Shown here piece by piece: positions 57,294 to 64,000 of a stretch of 64,000 bases of DNA. Position numbers and translations under genes: made by a program. Within the stretch, counting starts at the first letter, position 1; each line of letters begins with the position of its first letter. This stretch comes from Gluconacetobacter liquefaciens (GTDB lineage: Bacteria > Pseudomonadota > Alphaproteobacteria > Acetobacterales > Acetobacteraceae), in the NCBI RefSeq assembly GCF_003350405.1, contig NZ_QQAW01000008.1, positions 98,774 to 162,773 of the forward strand, in the 5' to 3' direction. The notes under the pieces are model-generated. The model had not been told where the DNA came from, searched no databases, and saw only the letters and a list, made by a program, of their open reading frames with translations.

Positions 57294-58684
57294 GGCGGCG
57301 CAGCCTCCTCCGCCAGGCTCGCCACGTCGCACAGCCTGACCGGCTTGAGCGGCGGCCGGACCCGGAACGGTTCCACATCGCCCATCGGCCGGGCTTCCAC
57401 GTTGGCGATCAGCGACGCTACGGTGTAGGCGCATTGCCGTCCCTGGCAGGGGCCCATGCCTGCCCGCGTAAAGGCCTTGAGTTGGTTCGCGCCGACGCTG
57501 CACGACAGGGCTCCACGCAGGTCGCGCACCCGCAATTCCTCGCAGCGGCAGACGATGGTGTCGTCGTCGGGCAGGAACACGTTCTCCCGCGGCATGAAGA
57601 TCCGGTCGAGGAAGGCGCGCGGGGCCAGCGCCCTCGCCAGAGCCTTGCGGCATGCCGCCTCGGCCCCTTCCTGGCCGGCGGGCAACCTGCCCAGCCGGGA
57701 CAGGATGCGCAGGGCGGCCAGCCTGCCCCGCTGAATCGCAGCCTCGGCCCCGCCGATTCCCGCCGCGTCGCCGGCGACCAGGATCCCGGGTACGCTGCTC
57801 TCGCCCCATTCGTTCAGCACCGGGACATAGGCGGCCTGCCCCGCATGCCACCGGGTCTGGCAGCCCAGGCTGCGGGCGGTGTGCAATTCGGGCACCACCC
57901 CTTCGTGAATCAGCAGCAGCGAGGTTTCCACCTCCTCGACCCGTCCGTCCGCCGTCCGGTAGCGCACGCCCTCCACACGGTCCGTCCCCAGCGCCTGTAG
58001 ATCGACCACGCCCCGCACATAGCGCCCCGCGCGGCGGTGCAGGTCGGCGTACCAATAGGCCCCTTTGGCAAGTTCCCGCCCACTGCGCAGGACGGCGCCG
58101 GCCGCCAGCCGCGCCGCCCCCGCCAGCGGGGCAGGCATCCTGGTGTCGAGGAAGCCGGCCACCGCCCCCCCCAGCCTGACGAGCTGATGCGCGTAGAGCA
58201 GCGCCAGCGGACCGCATCCCGCGATCCAGACCGGCGCCGCAGGCACAGTGCCGGGGGCCTTGAGCAGGATCTGCGCCGCGCCCACGGTCATGACGCCGGG
58301 CAGCGTCCATCCCCGGAACGGGGCCGGCCGTTCTTGCGCGCCGGTGGCGATCAGGATTGCGGACGGCTGGATCATCAGGGTGCCGTCGGGGCCGGTCACA
58401 TACGTCCTGAGCGTCGGCTCGATCTGCCAGACACGGGTGGACGGCCAATAGACAGCACCGCTCTCGCGGAACGCGCGCACCGTCGCCAGACCGGACAGGT
58501 ACGGCGCGCCCAGCGCTCGGCCGCGCGCCGTGCCGGCATTGGCCTCGATGCCGCGCCAGATCTGGCCGCCCGGCGTCGGCTGCTCGTCGACGACCATGAC
58601 CGACAGCCCGGCGCGCGCCGCCACCACGGCGGCACTCATGCCCGCCGGGCCGGCGCCGACGATCAGCAGGTCCGGCTTCAGCAT
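57290..58684 (-). CDS. FAD/NAD(P) oxidoreductase with C-terminal [2Fe-2S] domain (HcnB/OoxA-like)
   Basis: A 464-residue protein from the ATG at 58684, overlapping the ferredoxin-like gene by seven bases. The FAD motif is DLLIVGAGPAGMSAAVVAARAGLSVMVVDEQPTPGGQIWRG, followed by LIATGAQERPAPFRGWTLPGVMTVGAAQILLK as in sarcosine-oxidase-alpha and opine-oxidase A. The C-terminal BFD-like iron-sulphur domain has TIVCRCEELRVRDL and GMGPCQGRQC, four cysteines. It is the electron-transfer/alpha subunit partner of the flanking DAAO-like and [2Fe-2S] proteins. Confidence 0.92.
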   Translation of the reverse strand: MLKPDLLIVGAGPAGMSAAVVAARAGLSVMVVDEQPTPGGQIWRGIEANAGTARGRALGAPYLSGLATVRAFRESGAVYWPSTRVWQIEPTLRTYVTGPDGTLMIQPSAILIATGAQERPAPFRGWTLPGVMTVGAAQILLKAPGTVPAAPVWIAGCGPLALLYAHQLVRLGGAVAGFLDTRMPAPLAGAARLAAGAVLRSGRELAKGAYWYADLHRRAGRYVRGVVDLQALGTDRVEGVRYRTADGRVEEVETSLLLIHEGVVPELHTARSLGCQTRWHAGQAAYVPVLNEWGESSVPGILVAGDAAGIGGAEAAIQRGRLAALRILSRLGRLPAGQEGAEAACRKALARALAPRAFLDRIFMPRENVFLPDDDTIVCRCEELRVRDLRGALSCSVGANQLKAFTRAGMGPCQGRQCAYTVASLIANVEARPMGDVEPFRVRPPLKPVRLCDVASLAEEAAPP

Positions 58685-58986
58685 GACGGCACCACGTGGC
58701 GCGCGCCGATCTGGCGGCGAATCTTCATGCCGTCGCGCACATAGGTCTGACACGCGCGCAGCAGGCCTTCGCCCTCGACCAGCATCAGGCAGTCGAAACA
58801 GACGCCCATCATGCAGTACGGCGCCCTGCGGGCCTGCGAAACAGGCGTGGCGCGGCACCAGGCCTCCGCCTCGCGCATCAGCACCGAGGCCACCGTTTCT
58901 CCGGCACGGGCGCGCACCGGCTGACCATCGAGATCGATCGTCACCGCGTCCTCCCCGCTCCGCCCCTGTTCAAGCAGCCTGAACAT
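58678..58986 (-). CDS. small [2Fe-2S] ferredoxin-like subunit (HcnA-like)
   Basis: A 102-residue protein; AGGAGATTCG stands directly before the ATG at 58986. VTIDLDGQPVRARAGETVASVLM is the sarcosine-oxidase-alpha-like N-terminal fold, and Cys58, Cys63, Cys66 and Cys79 (CX4CX2CX12C) bind the cluster. It overlaps the upstream flavoprotein gene by 17 bases and the downstream one by seven, so the complex subunits are made in step. Same role as HcnA in hydrogen-cyanide synthase and gamma subunits of hydroxyproline dehydrogenase. Confidence 0.9.
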   Translation of the reverse strand: MFRLLEQGRSGEDAVTIDLDGQPVRARAGETVASVLMREAEAWCRATPVSQARRAPYCMMGVCFDCLMLVEGEGLLRACQTYVRDGMKIRRQIGARHVVPSC

Positions 58987-60079
58987 CGAATCTCCTGGCG
59001 CTGAATTTTTCCATTTCGTGCCAACTTCCGCGCCCGGCGATGCGCTGCGCCAGCGTGCGCGCGTGGTACGCGGCAAGCGTCACGCCCGAATGGCAGACGC
59101 AGGCATAGGCGCCGGGAAATGCGGCGCTGCGTTCGTAAAGCGGCGCGATGTCGGGCGTGATGACGCGGCGGCCGCTCCATTGGCGGACGAGCGAGACCTG
59201 CGCCAGATCGGGGAAGACCCTGATGGCGCGCGCCGTCAGACCGGCGGCGGCGGCGGCGGTGGTGCCGGGGTCGAAACCCACATCCTCCTTCGTCGCGCCG
59301 ATCATGACGGTGCCGCAGGCCGTCTGGCGGATTCTGTCCGACGGATAGGCCAGAAAAGGCGCCATACGTTCGGTCACGATGATCTGCCCGCGCTGCAACG
59401 TGAATGGCAGCGTCATGCCCAGCGGCTCTGCCAGCACGCGGCTGGCTTCTCCACACGCGATCACCACGCGCGCGGCATCCACGTCTCCGGTTTTCAGGCG
59501 AATGCGGAATTGCCCGCGCCCGGTCTCGATCGCCTGGACGGACTCGCTCCGGCGGATCGTGCCGCCGCGATGCGCGAAGGCACGCTGGAGGGCCAGCAGC
59601 AGACGCAGCGGATTGACATGCGCGTCCAGGGTCGAAAAGGCGGCTCCCGTCACCTCGGGCCCCAGGCGGATACCGGGATGCAGCCGCTCCACCGCGCCAC
59701 GCGAGAGCATCTCGATCCCCGTGTCCGCCATCTGGGAGGCGAGACGGGACAGAATCGCCTGGCGGGCTTCAAACTCCTCATCCCCCAGGCAATAGGCCAG
59801 CCCTCCGCGCCCGACGAATTCGACGGGGACGCCGCTCATGTCCTCGATTTCCTTATGGAAACTCCGCCATTCCTGAACAGATTCGCGGGACAGGCGCTGG
59901 TAGGCGGGCATGCCCACGCCCTTGCTCTGATACCAGACTAGGCCGAAATTGGCTTGCGCGGCACGCGGGTCGCCATCGCTGCCATCGAGCAGCAGGACAT
60001 CGTCCAGACAGCCGGCCAGCCCATAGGCAATGGCCGAGCCAACGATCCCCCCCCCGATGACCACGCAATCGACGACCAT
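58970..60079 (-). CDS. FAD-dependent amino-acid oxidase (DAAO/DadA family), second catalytic subunit
   Basis: A 369-residue flavoprotein. VVDCVVIGGGIVGSAIAYGLAGCLDDVLLLDG is the FAD motif; QANFGLVWYQSKGVGMPAYQRLSRESVQEW is the segment typical of octopine-oxidase-B-like and related enzymes; PLYERSAAFPGAYACVCHSGVTLAAYHARTLAQRI ends the fold. First gene of the minus-strand run; the divergent LysR gene lies 91 bp away. Having a second DAAO-type subunit beside the one at 56178 is unusual; either could be the main catalytic partner of the HcnA/HcnB-like proteins. Confidence 0.9.
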   Translation of the reverse strand: MVVDCVVIGGGIVGSAIAYGLAGCLDDVLLLDGSDGDPRAAQANFGLVWYQSKGVGMPAYQRLSRESVQEWRSFHKEIEDMSGVPVEFVGRGGLAYCLGDEEFEARQAILSRLASQMADTGIEMLSRGAVERLHPGIRLGPEVTGAAFSTLDAHVNPLRLLLALQRAFAHRGGTIRRSESVQAIETGRGQFRIRLKTGDVDAARVVIACGEASRVLAEPLGMTLPFTLQRGQIIVTERMAPFLAYPSDRIRQTACGTVMIGATKEDVGFDPGTTAAAAAGLTARAIRVFPDLAQVSLVRQWSGRRVITPDIAPLYERSAAFPGAYACVCHSGVTLAAYHARTLAQRIAGRGSWHEMEKFSARRFDVQAA

Positions 60080-60170
60080 GCCAAATCCTTTCGATATGAA
60101 AACATTGCTGGGAAAGACATAAATTGTCTAAGACCGTTTTTGACCAAAACCATTCCAAAAGGTTATAAGC
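60080..60170. promoter_or_regulatory. divergent promoter of the opine-oxidase-like operon and its LysR gene
   Basis: The 91-bp gap is AT-rich and contains GACATAAATTGTC (60117-60129), a palindrome with the arms GACA/TGTC and partial symmetry inside, suitable for LysR binding. AAAGG lies eight bases before the TTG start of the LysR gene. Confidence 0.45.
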
Positions 60171-61055
60171 TTGACGAAGCCATTGAATTTTCGACAGATC
60201 GAGCTCTTCACGGCGCTGATCGAACAGAAAACGGTCAGTGCCGCAGCGGCCCATCTGAACATCTCACAGCCGGCGGCGAGCAAGCTGCTGCGTCACCTCG
60301 AAATCGACACGGGACTGGACCTGTTCGAGCGGACCAAGGGCCGCCTGTGGCCGACGGCCGAGGCCATGACACTCTATGAAGAGGTCTGTTTCCTGCATCG
60401 CGGGCTCAACAAGGTCGAAGACATTGTCCGCGCGATCCGCCGCAGAAAGAACAGGGAACTTGTCATCGGCGTTCTGCCTGCGCTGTCGACGGGCTTCATC
60501 GGCCGCGCCGCGGCGCTCTATCTGGAGAGAAACGCAAATGTTCTTCTCAATATCATCTCGCTACCGTCGATCGACATCGTGCGCGGCATCATGAACAGAA
60601 CCATTGATGTCGGACTGATCGGCGCCCAGGGCCATGAGGCCGGGATCACATCCGTTCCTCTGATGGAACGTCCGATGGTATGCATCATGCCCCGCGACCA
60701 CCCGCTTGCGGCCAGGACGGTTATCATGCCGCACCACCTGGCGGATGTGCCCTTCATTTCATTCAATCTGGAATCCTCGACATCCCGGCTGGTGCGCGAT
60801 GTCTTCGCGCAGGAGGACGTGACGCTGAATGTCGCGCATGTCGTCAATACCGCGACACTTCTTCTCTCGCTGGTGTCGGCGGGCTTGGGCGTATCGATCG
60901 TTCATCCCTTCTATATTCCGCCGGATGAGCCGAATATCGTCATCCGCGAATTCTCCCCGAATATGCAGTTCATGTTCCGGGTATGCTATCTGGCCGAAAG
61001 AAGGCCACACAGCCTCACGCGCCGCTTCGCCGATATCGTCCGGCTTCTGGACTAG
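60171..61055 (+). CDS. LysR-family regulator, NocR/OccR-like
   Basis: A 294-residue regulator from a TTG start at 60171. LNFRQIELFTALIEQKTVSAAAAHLNISQPAASKLLRHLEIDTGLDLFERTKGRLWPTAEAMTLYEEV matches the opine-regulator branch (NocR, OccR) as I remember it, where Lys follows the Ser in the recognition helix. The effector domain contains IGVLPALSTGFIGRAAALYLER and LVSAGLGVSIVHPFYI. It is divergent from the oxidase operon and very likely its activator. Confidence 0.92.
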   Translation: MTKPLNFRQIELFTALIEQKTVSAAAAHLNISQPAASKLLRHLEIDTGLDLFERTKGRLWPTAEAMTLYEEVCFLHRGLNKVEDIVRAIRRRKNRELVIGVLPALSTGFIGRAAALYLERNANVLLNIISLPSIDIVRGIMNRTIDVGLIGAQGHEAGITSVPLMERPMVCIMPRDHPLAARTVIMPHHLADVPFISFNLESSTSRLVRDVFAQEDVTLNVAHVVNTATLLLSLVSAGLGVSIVHPFYIPPDEPNIVIREFSPNMQFMFRVCYLAERRPHSLTRRFADIVRLLD

Positions 61056-61099
61056 GGTCAGTACACGCTCCAGTTGCATGCCGTATGCAATCGCCCACT

Positions 61100-61386
61100 A
61101 CCCGCGCACAGATCTCATGATGGGCCGCTCCGACGTGCATGAACGTCGGCAAGCCTACAATGTCCAGGCCGTGGTTTGTGCCGAGGGCTGCCAGTTGATC
61201 TTGGACCATGGGGTCGTCACGACCACGGCGGACGCGCCCAGTTTCGCCGCCACCATCCTGGGCGTAGGGGAGAAGAGAGGAGAGGAGAGGAGAGGATCGG
61301 CCCGCCACAAATCGTCTTCGCCGACACGGGCTGCGCCAGCGGCAAAGCCCTCAAAACGTTGCAGGCTAGGGGCGTGGATCGGCGCC
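61100..61386 (+). pseudogene. internal remnant of an IS1182/IS5-like DDE transposase
   Basis: One frame reads HERRQAYNVQAVVCAEGCQLILDHGVVTTTADAPSFAATILG. After a purine-rich run, another frame resumes IVFADTGCASGKALKTLQARGVD. The pieces match the middle of the transposase whose C-terminus survives at 28355-28813, overlapping it in the TTADAxSFA-LQARxVD region. Four AGAGG copies at 61276-61295 replace a short segment and cause the frame change. The fragment is cut on the right by the IS3-type element. Confidence 0.75.
61276..61295 (+). repeat. AGAGG tandem repeat, four copies
   Basis: Four exact AGAGG units in a row inside the transposase remnant. The related fragment at 28355 has no such array, so this is an expansion in dead DNA. 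Confidence 0.9.
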
Positions 61387-61871
61387 TGAAGCGTCCCAGG
61401 TTTCCCGGAGGCTATTTGGTTTGAGTGATGCAGCTCTATCGATCATCTCAAGTGCTGCATAGTAATTGGCTTCGGCCTCGGCGGCCGGGATATAGCCGAT
61501 GGGACCGGAGAGGCGGCGGTTATTGAGCCAATCGACCCAGCGCAATGTTGCCATTTCTACGGCCGACACGCCGGGCCAAGAGGACAGGCGCCAGATGACT
61601 TCGGCTAGGCGTTGGGTGTAGGTGAAATCGACCACCCACAGGGCATTCGGCCGGCTCACTCGGAATTCACGGTTCACCTTGTCCTGCGGACATGAGGTCT
61701 TAGGATTGCTGATGGTCGTAACCGTCTTCTTCCCGCGCCGAATGCCGGCCAAACCCATGGCGCGCATCAGGCGCTCCACGGTGCATTTGGCCTCCTGGAT
61801 ACCTTCACGGCGCATCTGATGCCAGATTTTGCGCGTCCCGTAGGAGCCTCCGGAAAGCCCGGGACGCTTCA
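61387..61871 (-). mobile_element. internally deleted IS3-family element with both terminal repeats
   Basis: The ends are inverted repeats of 27 bases with a few mismatches: 61387-61413 starting TGAAGCGTCCC, and 61845-61871 which reads TGAAGCGTCCC on the other strand. Inside, on the minus strand, are only scraps of IS3 OrfB: SYGTRKIWHQMRREGI...CTVERLMRAMGLAGIRRGKK, then NALWVVDFTYTQRLAEV, then VEMATLRWVDWLNNRRLSGPIGYIPAAEAEANYYAALEM. OrfA, the start of OrfB and the middle of the DDE core are gone, leaving 485 bp of a normal element of over one kilobase. It cannot move on its own. Confidence 0.8.
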
Positions 61872-62266
61872 GTCATGGTCGTCGCCGAACGCCGCGGGCT
61901 CATTACGAGTTGGCCCGGGCCCTGCGTCTGCTGCGCGAAGAGGGGATCCTGATCATCGGCACCGGCAACATCGTGCATAATCTGGGACGCATGAATTGGG
62001 CGCGGCAGGATTGCCCGCCCCATGACTGGGCCGCCCGGTTCGAGGACCGGATCGTCCAGGCCGTGATGGCGGGCGATGTCCAGCAGGTGATCGAGTACGA
62101 ACAACTGGGCGACGCGGCGCTTCTGTCGGTTCCCACCCCGGATCATGACTGGCCGCTGCTCTATACGGTGGGCGTCGCGCGTGACACCGATCGTGTGGTC
62201 TGCGCGCCGAGCCATATCGAGCATGGCTCGTTGAGCATGACCAGCATCGCGTGGTGGCCCGAATAG
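61872..62266 (+). pseudogene. C-terminal half of a DODA-type extradiol ring-opening dioxygenase
   Basis: From about 61901 the frame reads HYELARALRLLREEGILIIGTGNIVHNLGRMNW, then VPTPDHDWPLLYTVGVARDTDRVVC and HGSLSMTSIAWW to the stop. This is the C-terminal part of LigB-superfamily enzymes such as YgiD-type 4,5-DOPA dioxygenases, normally near 260 residues; about 120 remain. The N-terminal half with the metal-binding His is missing where the IS3 element begins. No function can be expected. Confidence 0.82.
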
Positions 62267-62283
62267 GGCCTATATCCGACCGG

Positions 62284-63321
62284 TCATTGTCCAGAATCGC
62301 AGGTCATGTGGTGCAGGAAGCGGGTCGTGTAGAGGGTCGAGAAATCCATGTGCGGCGGATAGAGGCCCGTTGGCTGCATCTGCTGGAAATAGGCGTTCCA
62401 GCGCGCGGCGGTCATGATGCCGATGCCTTGGGTCCGGGCGTCGCCGCCTTCTATAAGCTGGTATTGCCGCATGGCGGCGACGGCGTCGCTGGCGTTCTGC
62501 TCGGTATAGTCTGGATTGCCGGCCATAATCAGGCGGTCGGTGCCGGTGCGGTCGCCGTGCAGATACAGGCACCAGCCCTGAAGGGTCGCGTCCAGAAAAC
62601 GCTGGACGATCTCGGGATGCTGATCGACCAAGGCACGGCGGGCGACGATGATCGGGCCGTAGGAACTGTAGCCGGCATCGGCCAGGGGAAAGACGCGGAT
62701 CGGCACGCCGGCGGCATGGAGGCGGGCGACGTCGTTGGTCAGGTAGCCTTGCTGGGCGATATGCGGCGTGGCGATGAACAGCGTGCTGTCGCCCGTATAG
62801 CGCCGCACCTGACTGCTGGTGTAACCGAAACGGCCGACCAGAAAAGCCCAGTAATTATCTAGCGCCTCAGGGCTGATCATGATCGGATAGCCGCGCAGAT
62901 CGACCAGCGAGCGTGGAGCGTCCGGCCCGTCATGCACGATGATGGCGGTCGGCTCTTTCTGGTAGATGGCGGCGATCGCGATATATGGCAGATGGACGTT
63001 CGCCATATCCAGCGCGACGCCGCTGTTGAAGACATTCACGAAATCATATGCGCCGGTGGCCAGCATCATGACCGCCCCGTTGCGAGCGTTGCCCGGAACG
63101 ATCTCGACATCCAGCCCGGCCCGGTCATACAGGCCGTTGGCCTGGGCCGCGAAGAAGCCGGCGAAATCGGCCTGCGGCAGCCAGCCCAGCGCCACGCGCA
63201 GATGTGGTCGTGGCGCCGCCATGGCGGATGTCGCGGCCAGTGCCAGGGCCGCGACGATCGCCCGCAGATACAGACTAGAACGAATAGGAGACCGTCCCGA
63301 AGATCTGGCGCGGCGGAACAT
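62284..63321 (-). CDS. ABC transporter substrate-binding protein, NMT1/SsuA/THI5-like
   Basis: About 345 residues from an ATG at 63321 that lies within the 3' end of the adjacent receptor copy. A basic N-region precedes LRAIVAALALAATSAMA, an export signal. The mature protein begins PHLRVALGWLPQADFAGFFAAQANGLYDRAGLDVEIVPGNARN, the standard nitrate/taurine/pyrimidine-precursor binding family. GAYDFVNVFNSGVALDMA and PLVDLRGYPIM-type segments follow. No ABC permease or ATPase lies inside the window. Its first 93 bases are copied in the duplication at 63612-63704. Confidence 0.82.
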   Translation of the reverse strand: MFRRARSSGRSPIRSSLYLRAIVAALALAATSAMAAPRPHLRVALGWLPQADFAGFFAAQANGLYDRAGLDVEIVPGNARNGAVMMLATGAYDFVNVFNSGVALDMANVHLPYIAIAAIYQKEPTAIIVHDGPDAPRSLVDLRGYPIMISPEALDNYWAFLVGRFGYTSSQVRRYTGDSTLFIATPHIAQQGYLTNDVARLHAAGVPIRVFPLADAGYSSYGPIIVARRALVDQHPEIVQRFLDATLQGWCLYLHGDRTGTDRLIMAGNPDYTEQNASDAVAAMRQYQLIEGGDARTQGIGIMTAARWNAYFQQMQPTGLYPPHMDFSTLYTTRFLHHMTCDSGQ

Positions 63322-63610
63322 ATTGCTCAACCGTCTGGCCGCTTCCGTATGGGTCGGTGTAGCGCGAATTGACTCCGGCGAAATTGCTGAGATTCGAGCA
63401 GGTGACCGCGAACAGCCAATGCATGTGATCGGGCTTGTACGACGCATAGAAATTCCACAGATTATAGGCCGGTGTGTGGTCATACAGCGGATTATTGTAG
63501 ACCCGCGACTGCAACGGTCCGCGATAGATATACTGGATCCGCGTCAGCAGCTTGCCGTAGGGAACGTCCCAGGTATAGGCGGCGGAAATCGATCCCTGCA
63601 CGTGCGGCAT
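63275..63610 (-). pseudogene. TonB-receptor C-terminal fragment in the first duplicate
   Basis: 112 residues starting MPHVQGSISAAYTWDVPYGKLLTRIQYIY and ending RQIFGTVSYSF, identical to the C-terminus at 63658-63993. It lacks the rest of the receptor upstream, because the other duplicate intervenes. It cannot form a barrel and is a by-product of the duplication. Confidence 0.85.
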
Positions 63611-63611
63611 C

Positions 63612-63704
63612 TGTCGCGGCCAGTGCCAGGGCCGCGACGATCGCCCGCAGATACAGACTAGAACGAATAGGAGACCGTCCCGAAGATCTGGCGCGGCGGA
63701 ACAT
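63612..63704 (-). pseudogene. N-terminal fragment of the binding-protein gene in the second duplicate
   Basis: This is a copy of the first 31 codons of the gene at 62284-63321, including its signal peptide up to AALALAAT. After 63612 the frame runs into the first receptor fragment. Non-functional. Confidence 0.8.
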
Positions 63705-64000
63705 ATTGCTCAACCGTCTGGCCGCTTCCGTATGGGTCGGTGTAGCGCGAATTGACTCCGGCGAAATTGCTGAGATTCGAGCAGGTGACCGCGAACAGCC
63801 AATGCATGTGATCGGGCTTGTACGACGCATAGAAATTCCACAGATTATAGGCCGGTGTGTGGTCATACAGCGGATTATTGTAGACCCGCGACTGCAACGG
63901 TCCGCGATAGATATACTGGATCCGCGTCAGCAGCTTGCCGTAGGGAACGTCCCAGGTATAGGCGGCGGAAATCGATCCCTGCACGTGCGGCATCTGCGGC
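63658..64000 (-). CDS. TonB-dependent receptor, C-terminal part, cut by the window edge
   Basis: The minus frame enters at 64000 and ends at 63658: about 114 residues, all C-terminal barrel strands (SAAYTWDVPYGKLLTRIQYIY; LWNFYASYKPDHMHWLFAVTCSNLSNFAG; QIFGTVSYSF). The terminal Phe is typical of outer-membrane barrels. It lies upstream of the binding-protein gene on the same strand, so the two likely form an uptake unit. Confidence 0.82.
   Translation of the reverse strand, partial: PQMPHVQGSISAAYTWDVPYGKLLTRIQYIYRGPLQSRVYNNPLYDHTPAYNLWNFYASYKPDHMHWLFAVTCSNLSNFAGVNSRYTDPYGSGQTVEQYVPPRQIFGTVSYSF

Larger units (their letters stand above)
63229..63994. repeat. 383-bp direct tandem duplication (63229-63611 and 63612-63994)
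   Basis: The two blocks appear base-for-base identical where I compared them. Each carries the first 93 bases of the binding-protein gene and the last 112 codons of the TonB receptor. The sequence after the second block (CGGC) continues the receptor, while the sequence before the first continues the binding protein. The result is one intact copy of each gene end plus a fused spare copy. It could be a recent duplication or an assembly artefact. Confidence 0.93.

Noticed and set aside
58678..60079. Hydrogen-cyanide synthase (HcnABC) as the function of the redox gene set
   Set aside because: The families match, but the extra DAAO gene, the hydantoinase genes and the opine-type LysR point to catabolism. 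HcnABC is only a structural comparison.
61387..61874. Target-site duplication around the IS3-type element
   Set aside because: The flanking three bases differ (GCC on the left and GTC on the right), so no duplication can be claimed.

Overview
The window comes from a GC-rich alphaproteobacterium. An acetic acid bacterium (Acetobacteraceae, Gluconacetobacter/Komagataeibacter-like) fits best. The reasons are strongly GC-biased codon use, many TonB-dependent receptors, an OprB-type porin, GC-rich extragenic palindromes, and the style of the housekeeping gene lepA next to a tRNA-Ser(GGA). The genus is inferred, not proven.

Left part (1-26.4 kb). A FecI/FecR/FecA-type iron-regulated receptor set lies on the minus strand (receptor cut by the window edge), with a candidate Fur box and a pair of tandem palindromic repeats between fecR and the receptor. 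Next is a small acyl-CoA cluster: a CaiB-type CoA transferase plus a crotonase, divergent from an MFS carrier, a GntR/FCD regulator and a gamma-carbonic-anhydrase-like protein. An OprB porin, a LacI regulator and a TonB receptor coupled to a Tat-exported PhoD-like phosphatase follow. Then come a small protein plus an S24-like regulator, a two-component system, a CzcCBA-type heavy-metal RND efflux operon, lepA and tRNA-Ser.

Middle and right part (26.4-61.9 kb). A zone of decayed insertion sequences follows the tRNA. It opens a catabolic island that ends in another decayed IS zone; both zones hold fragments of the same transposase family. The island has three blocks. (i) A TonB receptor, a frameshifted Tat-exported alpha/beta hydrolase and a LysR regulator. 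(ii) A ten-gene plus-strand operon: flavin monooxygenase, Dpp-type ABC transporter, creatinase-like M24 protein, two AhpD/CMD proteins and an MlrC-type M81 peptidase. (iii) A long minus-strand run controlled by a divergent LysR gene: an opine-oxidase/HcnABC-like set of four redox proteins, hydantoinase/oxoprolinase A and B, a TonB receptor, an MFS carrier, a periplasmic-binding-fold protein, a gamma-glutamyltransferase and a D-2-hydroxyacid dehydrogenase. Together they look like outer-membrane uptake, inner-membrane transport and oxidation/hydrolysis of modified amino acids or small peptides (opine-like or gamma-glutamyl compounds). The actual substrate cannot be read from the sequence.

Right edge (61.9-64 kb). 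An N-terminally truncated DODA-type dioxygenase abuts the IS remnant. Beyond it are an NMT1/SsuA-type binding protein and the C-terminus of another TonB receptor. A 383-bp direct tandem duplication spans the junction of these last two genes.
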